This document shows, one piece after another, positions 61,194-64,000 of a stretch of 64,000 bases of DNA (position 1 is its first letter; each line of letters begins with the position of its first letter). A program made the translations under genes and the position numbers. The DNA is taken from NCBI GenBank assembly GCA_021299635.1, contig JAJTFA010000001.1:533842-597841 (forward strand), read 5' to 3'. The notes beneath the pieces are model-generated. The model made no database searches, was not told the DNA's origin, and saw only the letters and a program-made list of their open reading frames with translations. The stretch is from Sphingobacteriales bacterium. Its GTDB lineage: Bacteria; Bacteroidota; Bacteroidia; UKL13-3.

Positions 61194-62003
61194 ATGTCAG
61201 CAAAAAAAGTGGTAATCATTACAGGTGCCTCCTCAGGTATTGGTGAGGCTTGCGCCTGCGCCTTTGCACAAGCGGGCTATCAAGTGGTGATTGCTGCGCG
61301 CAATATCCAAAAGCTTGAACAGGTAAAGCAACAATGCGAAACCCTGGGCGCAAAAGTACTTGCGCTAAGCTGCGATGTGAGTATAGAAGCTGATTGCATG
61401 GCCTTAATCAATAAAAGCATTGAGGTATTTGGAAGAATAGATGTGCTGATAAACAATGCAGGCATTACCATGCGTGCCTTGCTGGCAGATTTAGATTTGA
61501 CAGTGCTAAAGCGTGTAATGGATGTTAACTTTTGGGGCACGGTGTATTGCACACGTTTTGCCATAGCAGAGCTGATAAAAAACAAAGGCAGTGTAATTGG
61601 TGTGAGCTCTATTGCGGGTATTAAAGGGTTGCCCGGCCGCACGGGTTATTCCGCTTCTAAATTTGCCATGAATGGTTTTCTGGAAGCGTTACGTATAGAG
61701 AATTTAAAAAACGGATTGCATGTTGGCGTTATTTGTCCCGGTTATACTTCCTCTAACATACGCAATACTGCCCTCAATGCAGATGGCCATGCCCAGGCCG
61801 AAAGCCCGTTTGATGAAAGAAAATTGATGCCCGCAGAAACCGTTGCAGAGCATATTTTACATATGGTGGCACACCGCAAACAGGAGGTGGTGTTAACCAA
61901 AGCGGGCAAGCTTACTTTTTGGCTGAATAAATTTTTTCCGCATTGGGTAGATAAGCAAGTTTTTAAAGTTGTATCATCAGAAAAAGACAGTCCTTTCAAG
62001 TAA
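61194..62003 (+). CDS. SDR family oxidoreductase
   Basis: VIITGASSGIGEACA, NNAGIT, YSASKFAMNGF. Confidence 0.95.
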   Translation: MSAKKVVIITGASSGIGEACACAFAQAGYQVVIAARNIQKLEQVKQQCETLGAKVLALSCDVSIEADCMALINKSIEVFGRIDVLINNAGITMRALLADLDLTVLKRVMDVNFWGTVYCTRFAIAELIKNKGSVIGVSSIAGIKGLPGRTGYSASKFAMNGFLEALRIENLKNGLHVGVICPGYTSSNIRNTALNADGHAQAESPFDERKLMPAETVAEHILHMVAHRKQEVVLTKAGKLTFWLNKFFPHWVDKQVFKVVSSEKDSPFK

Positions 62004-62071
62004 GCACGCAACGCCAATGGTTTATTACTCTCATAAAAAAGCCCTTCCTTTGAAGGCATTTTATTCATTTT

Positions 62072-63964
62072 ATGGCAAGAGGCCGAAGAAATTATAACAG
62101 TAACGGTAAGGTAGGCGAAGAAGCTCCTAAAGCTAAAATAAACAAAGAAACACTCAAGGAGGCGCTGGTATTGTTTTCGTATTTGCGCCCATACCGCACT
62201 AAATTTGCGCTGAGTTTAATTTTTATTGCATTGTCTGCACTTTCTACCAGTTTGTTTCCTTTTTTACTGGGTAAGATGATTGATGCAGCTGCTCCGGGTG
62301 CTTCAGCCAATTTGCAGGGAGGATTTAGTGCAGGTATTACAGGAGGCCTCAAAAATATTCAATGGGGTTTAAACACCACCCTCATTCTCATTTTTGTGCA
62401 GCTTACCTTTCAAACCATTTTTTCATTTATGCGTGTGTATTTGCTCACCGAAGTGGGCGAGCGATCACTGGCAGATATGCGGAAAGATGTGTATGCCAAA
62501 TTGCTTTCTATGCCCATGTCTTATTTTACTGAAAAAAGAGTAGGTGAGCTGAGCAGCCGTATATCATCTGATTTATCGCAAATACAGGATGCCATCTCTT
62601 TTACGCTGGCAGAGTTTCTGCGTGGAATATTTACGCTGATTATTGGTTTGGTTTTTATTTTTTGGATTAGCACTAAGCTTGCATTAATTATGCTTGCCAT
62701 AGTTCCGGTGGTTGCTGTGCTTGCTGTAGTTTTTGGCATGCGCATTCGCAAAATGTCGCGCAAGGCTCAGGATCAGCTGGCCGAAAGTGGTACCATTGTA
62801 AACGAAACTTTTCAGGGCATAAGCATTGTAAAGGCGTTTACAAGCGAAGTGTTTGAAATAAAACGATATGTTAAAAGTATTTATGCGGTGGTTGATATTG
62901 CCATTAGCAATGCTCGTTACAGAGGCGCCTTTATTTCATTTATGATATTTAGTGTATTTGGTGCTATTTCCTTTGTTATGTGGTATGGCGCCAACATGAT
63001 ACAAACAGGAGAGTTAACCATGGGTTCACTCACCATGTTTGTTATCTTCTCTGTATTTGTTGGTGGCACCTTTGCTGGTTTTGCTGAGATGTTTAGTCAG
63101 CTTCAAAAAACATTAGGCGCTACACAAAGCATCAGAGAAATTTTGCGCGGCAAAGGCGAAACAATTGATATCAGCGAGCACCCCGGTCATCAATCAATCA
63201 CCTTAAAAGGCAATGTTCGTTTGGAGGCAGTAGCTTTTGCCTATCCATCCAGACCTGATGTGCAGGTATTAAAAAATATTACTCTTGAGGCCAAAAGCGG
63301 TGAGCAGATTGCACTGGTAGGAACCAGCGGTGCCGGTAAAAGTACCATTGCATCGTTGCTGCTTAGGTTTTATGAACCCACAGCAGGCCATATTTATTTT
63401 GATGAACAGGAGGCAGGCAGCTATGCCCTTACTGCATTGCGCAGCCAATTGGCATTTGTGCCGCAGGATGTGATGCTTTTTGGTGGCACCATCAAAGAAA
63501 ATATTGCTTATGGCAAGCCCAACGCAAGTGATGAGGAAATAATGGAAGCGGCACGTAAAGCAAATGCACATGAGTTTATTGACCGTTTCCCGGAAAAATA
63601 CGAAACCATAGTTGGAGAGCGTGGTGTTAAACTCTCCGGAGGGCAGCGTCAGCGTGTTGCCATTGCCAGAGCTATTCTGCGTAATCCGGTTATCCTGATA
63701 CTGGATGAGGCAACCTCTTCATTAGACAGTGAAAGCGAACACCTGGTGCAAGAGGCGTTGGATAATTTAATGAAAAACCGCACCTCTTTTATTATTGCTC
63801 ACAGGCTTTCTACCATTCGCAATGCCGATAAAATTGTAGTTATCGATAAAGGTGTGGTAACCGAAGCAGGAACTCATGAAGAGCTTATGCAATCAAATGG
63901 ACTCTATCGCAAACTCAATGAAATGCAGTTTGAGTTTACCTCTAGAACAGGTAGCCCATATTAA
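62072..63964 (+). CDS. MsbA-like ABC transporter, fused permease and ATPase
   Basis: GTSGAGKSTIASLLLRFY, LSGGQRQRVAIARAIL, ILDEATSSLD. Confidence 0.96.
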   Translation: MARGRRNYNSNGKVGEEAPKAKINKETLKEALVLFSYLRPYRTKFALSLIFIALSALSTSLFPFLLGKMIDAAAPGASANLQGGFSAGITGGLKNIQWGLNTTLILIFVQLTFQTIFSFMRVYLLTEVGERSLADMRKDVYAKLLSMPMSYFTEKRVGELSSRISSDLSQIQDAISFTLAEFLRGIFTLIIGLVFIFWISTKLALIMLAIVPVVAVLAVVFGMRIRKMSRKAQDQLAESGTIVNETFQGISIVKAFTSEVFEIKRYVKSIYAVVDIAISNARYRGAFISFMIFSVFGAISFVMWYGANMIQTGELTMGSLTMFVIFSVFVGGTFAGFAEMFSQLQKTLGATQSIREILRGKGETIDISEHPGHQSITLKGNVRLEAVAFAYPSRPDVQVLKNITLEAKSGEQIALVGTSGAGKSTIASLLLRFYEPTAGHIYFDEQEAGSYALTALRSQLAFVPQDVMLFGGTIKENIAYGKPNASDEEIMEAARKANAHEFIDRFPEKYETIVGERGVKLSGGQRQRVAIARAILRNPVILILDEATSSLDSESEHLVQEALDNLMKNRTSFIIAHRLSTIRNADKIVVIDKGVVTEAGTHEELMQSNGLYRKLNEMQFEFTSRTGSPY

Positions 63965-64000
63965 CATAAAAATTGAAGGTGTGATTGGTTTCATCTCGCA

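Noticed and set aside
1-64000. CRISPR array, rRNA operon, prophage structural genes, transposase or integrase
   Set aside because: None seen: no regularly spaced direct repeats, no rRNA signature, and no recombinase motif in the ORF track. The recombinase needed for the cassette hypothesis would have to be elsewhere.

Overview
This is a 64 kb window of a Bacteroidota chromosome. Signs of this are PorQ and type IX (T9SS) sorting domains, TAnnTTTG-type promoters and many Bacteroidota-typical families. Most of it is ordinary core genome: uvrB, cdd/ade, bshB1, ung, cmk-porQ, mntR/mntH, ffh, a CCA-adding-enzyme-like gene, lipA, tsaD, tamB, a Prc-type protease, mltG, tsaE and an MsbA-like ABC exporter. 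Two accessory islands interrupt it, about 14.2-19.5 kb (next to tRNA-Arg(ACG)) and about 51.65-53.2 kb. Both carry minus-strand genes packed between copies of an integron-attC-like element. Its 20-bp stem is preserved by five compensatory base-pair changes between the two copies, and its single mismatch and two wobble pairs sit at identical positions. Both islands also start with the same GGC(T)TATAACTAGCTTAT + GTATATACACCCAA palindrome boundary. No integrase is visible in the window, so these look like integrase-less (CALIN/SALIN-like) cassette clusters. The first island carries a MazG-like pyrophosphohydrolase translationally coupled (ATGA overlap) to a GIY-YIG nuclease / DUF2075-type SF1 helicase / S24 LexA-UmuD-like autoprotease fusion. 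The fusion retains an Ala-Gly cleavage motif, nucleophilic Ser and Lys, making it a strong candidate for an SOS-like, self-cleaving defence effector. Other points of interest are a tandem double D-Ala-D-Ala-ligase-like protein, an Nramp-UspA fusion under a likely MntR operator, an SbtA/SbtB bicarbonate pair, and secreted T9SS cargo (a PAD-family deiminase and a C25-like protein).
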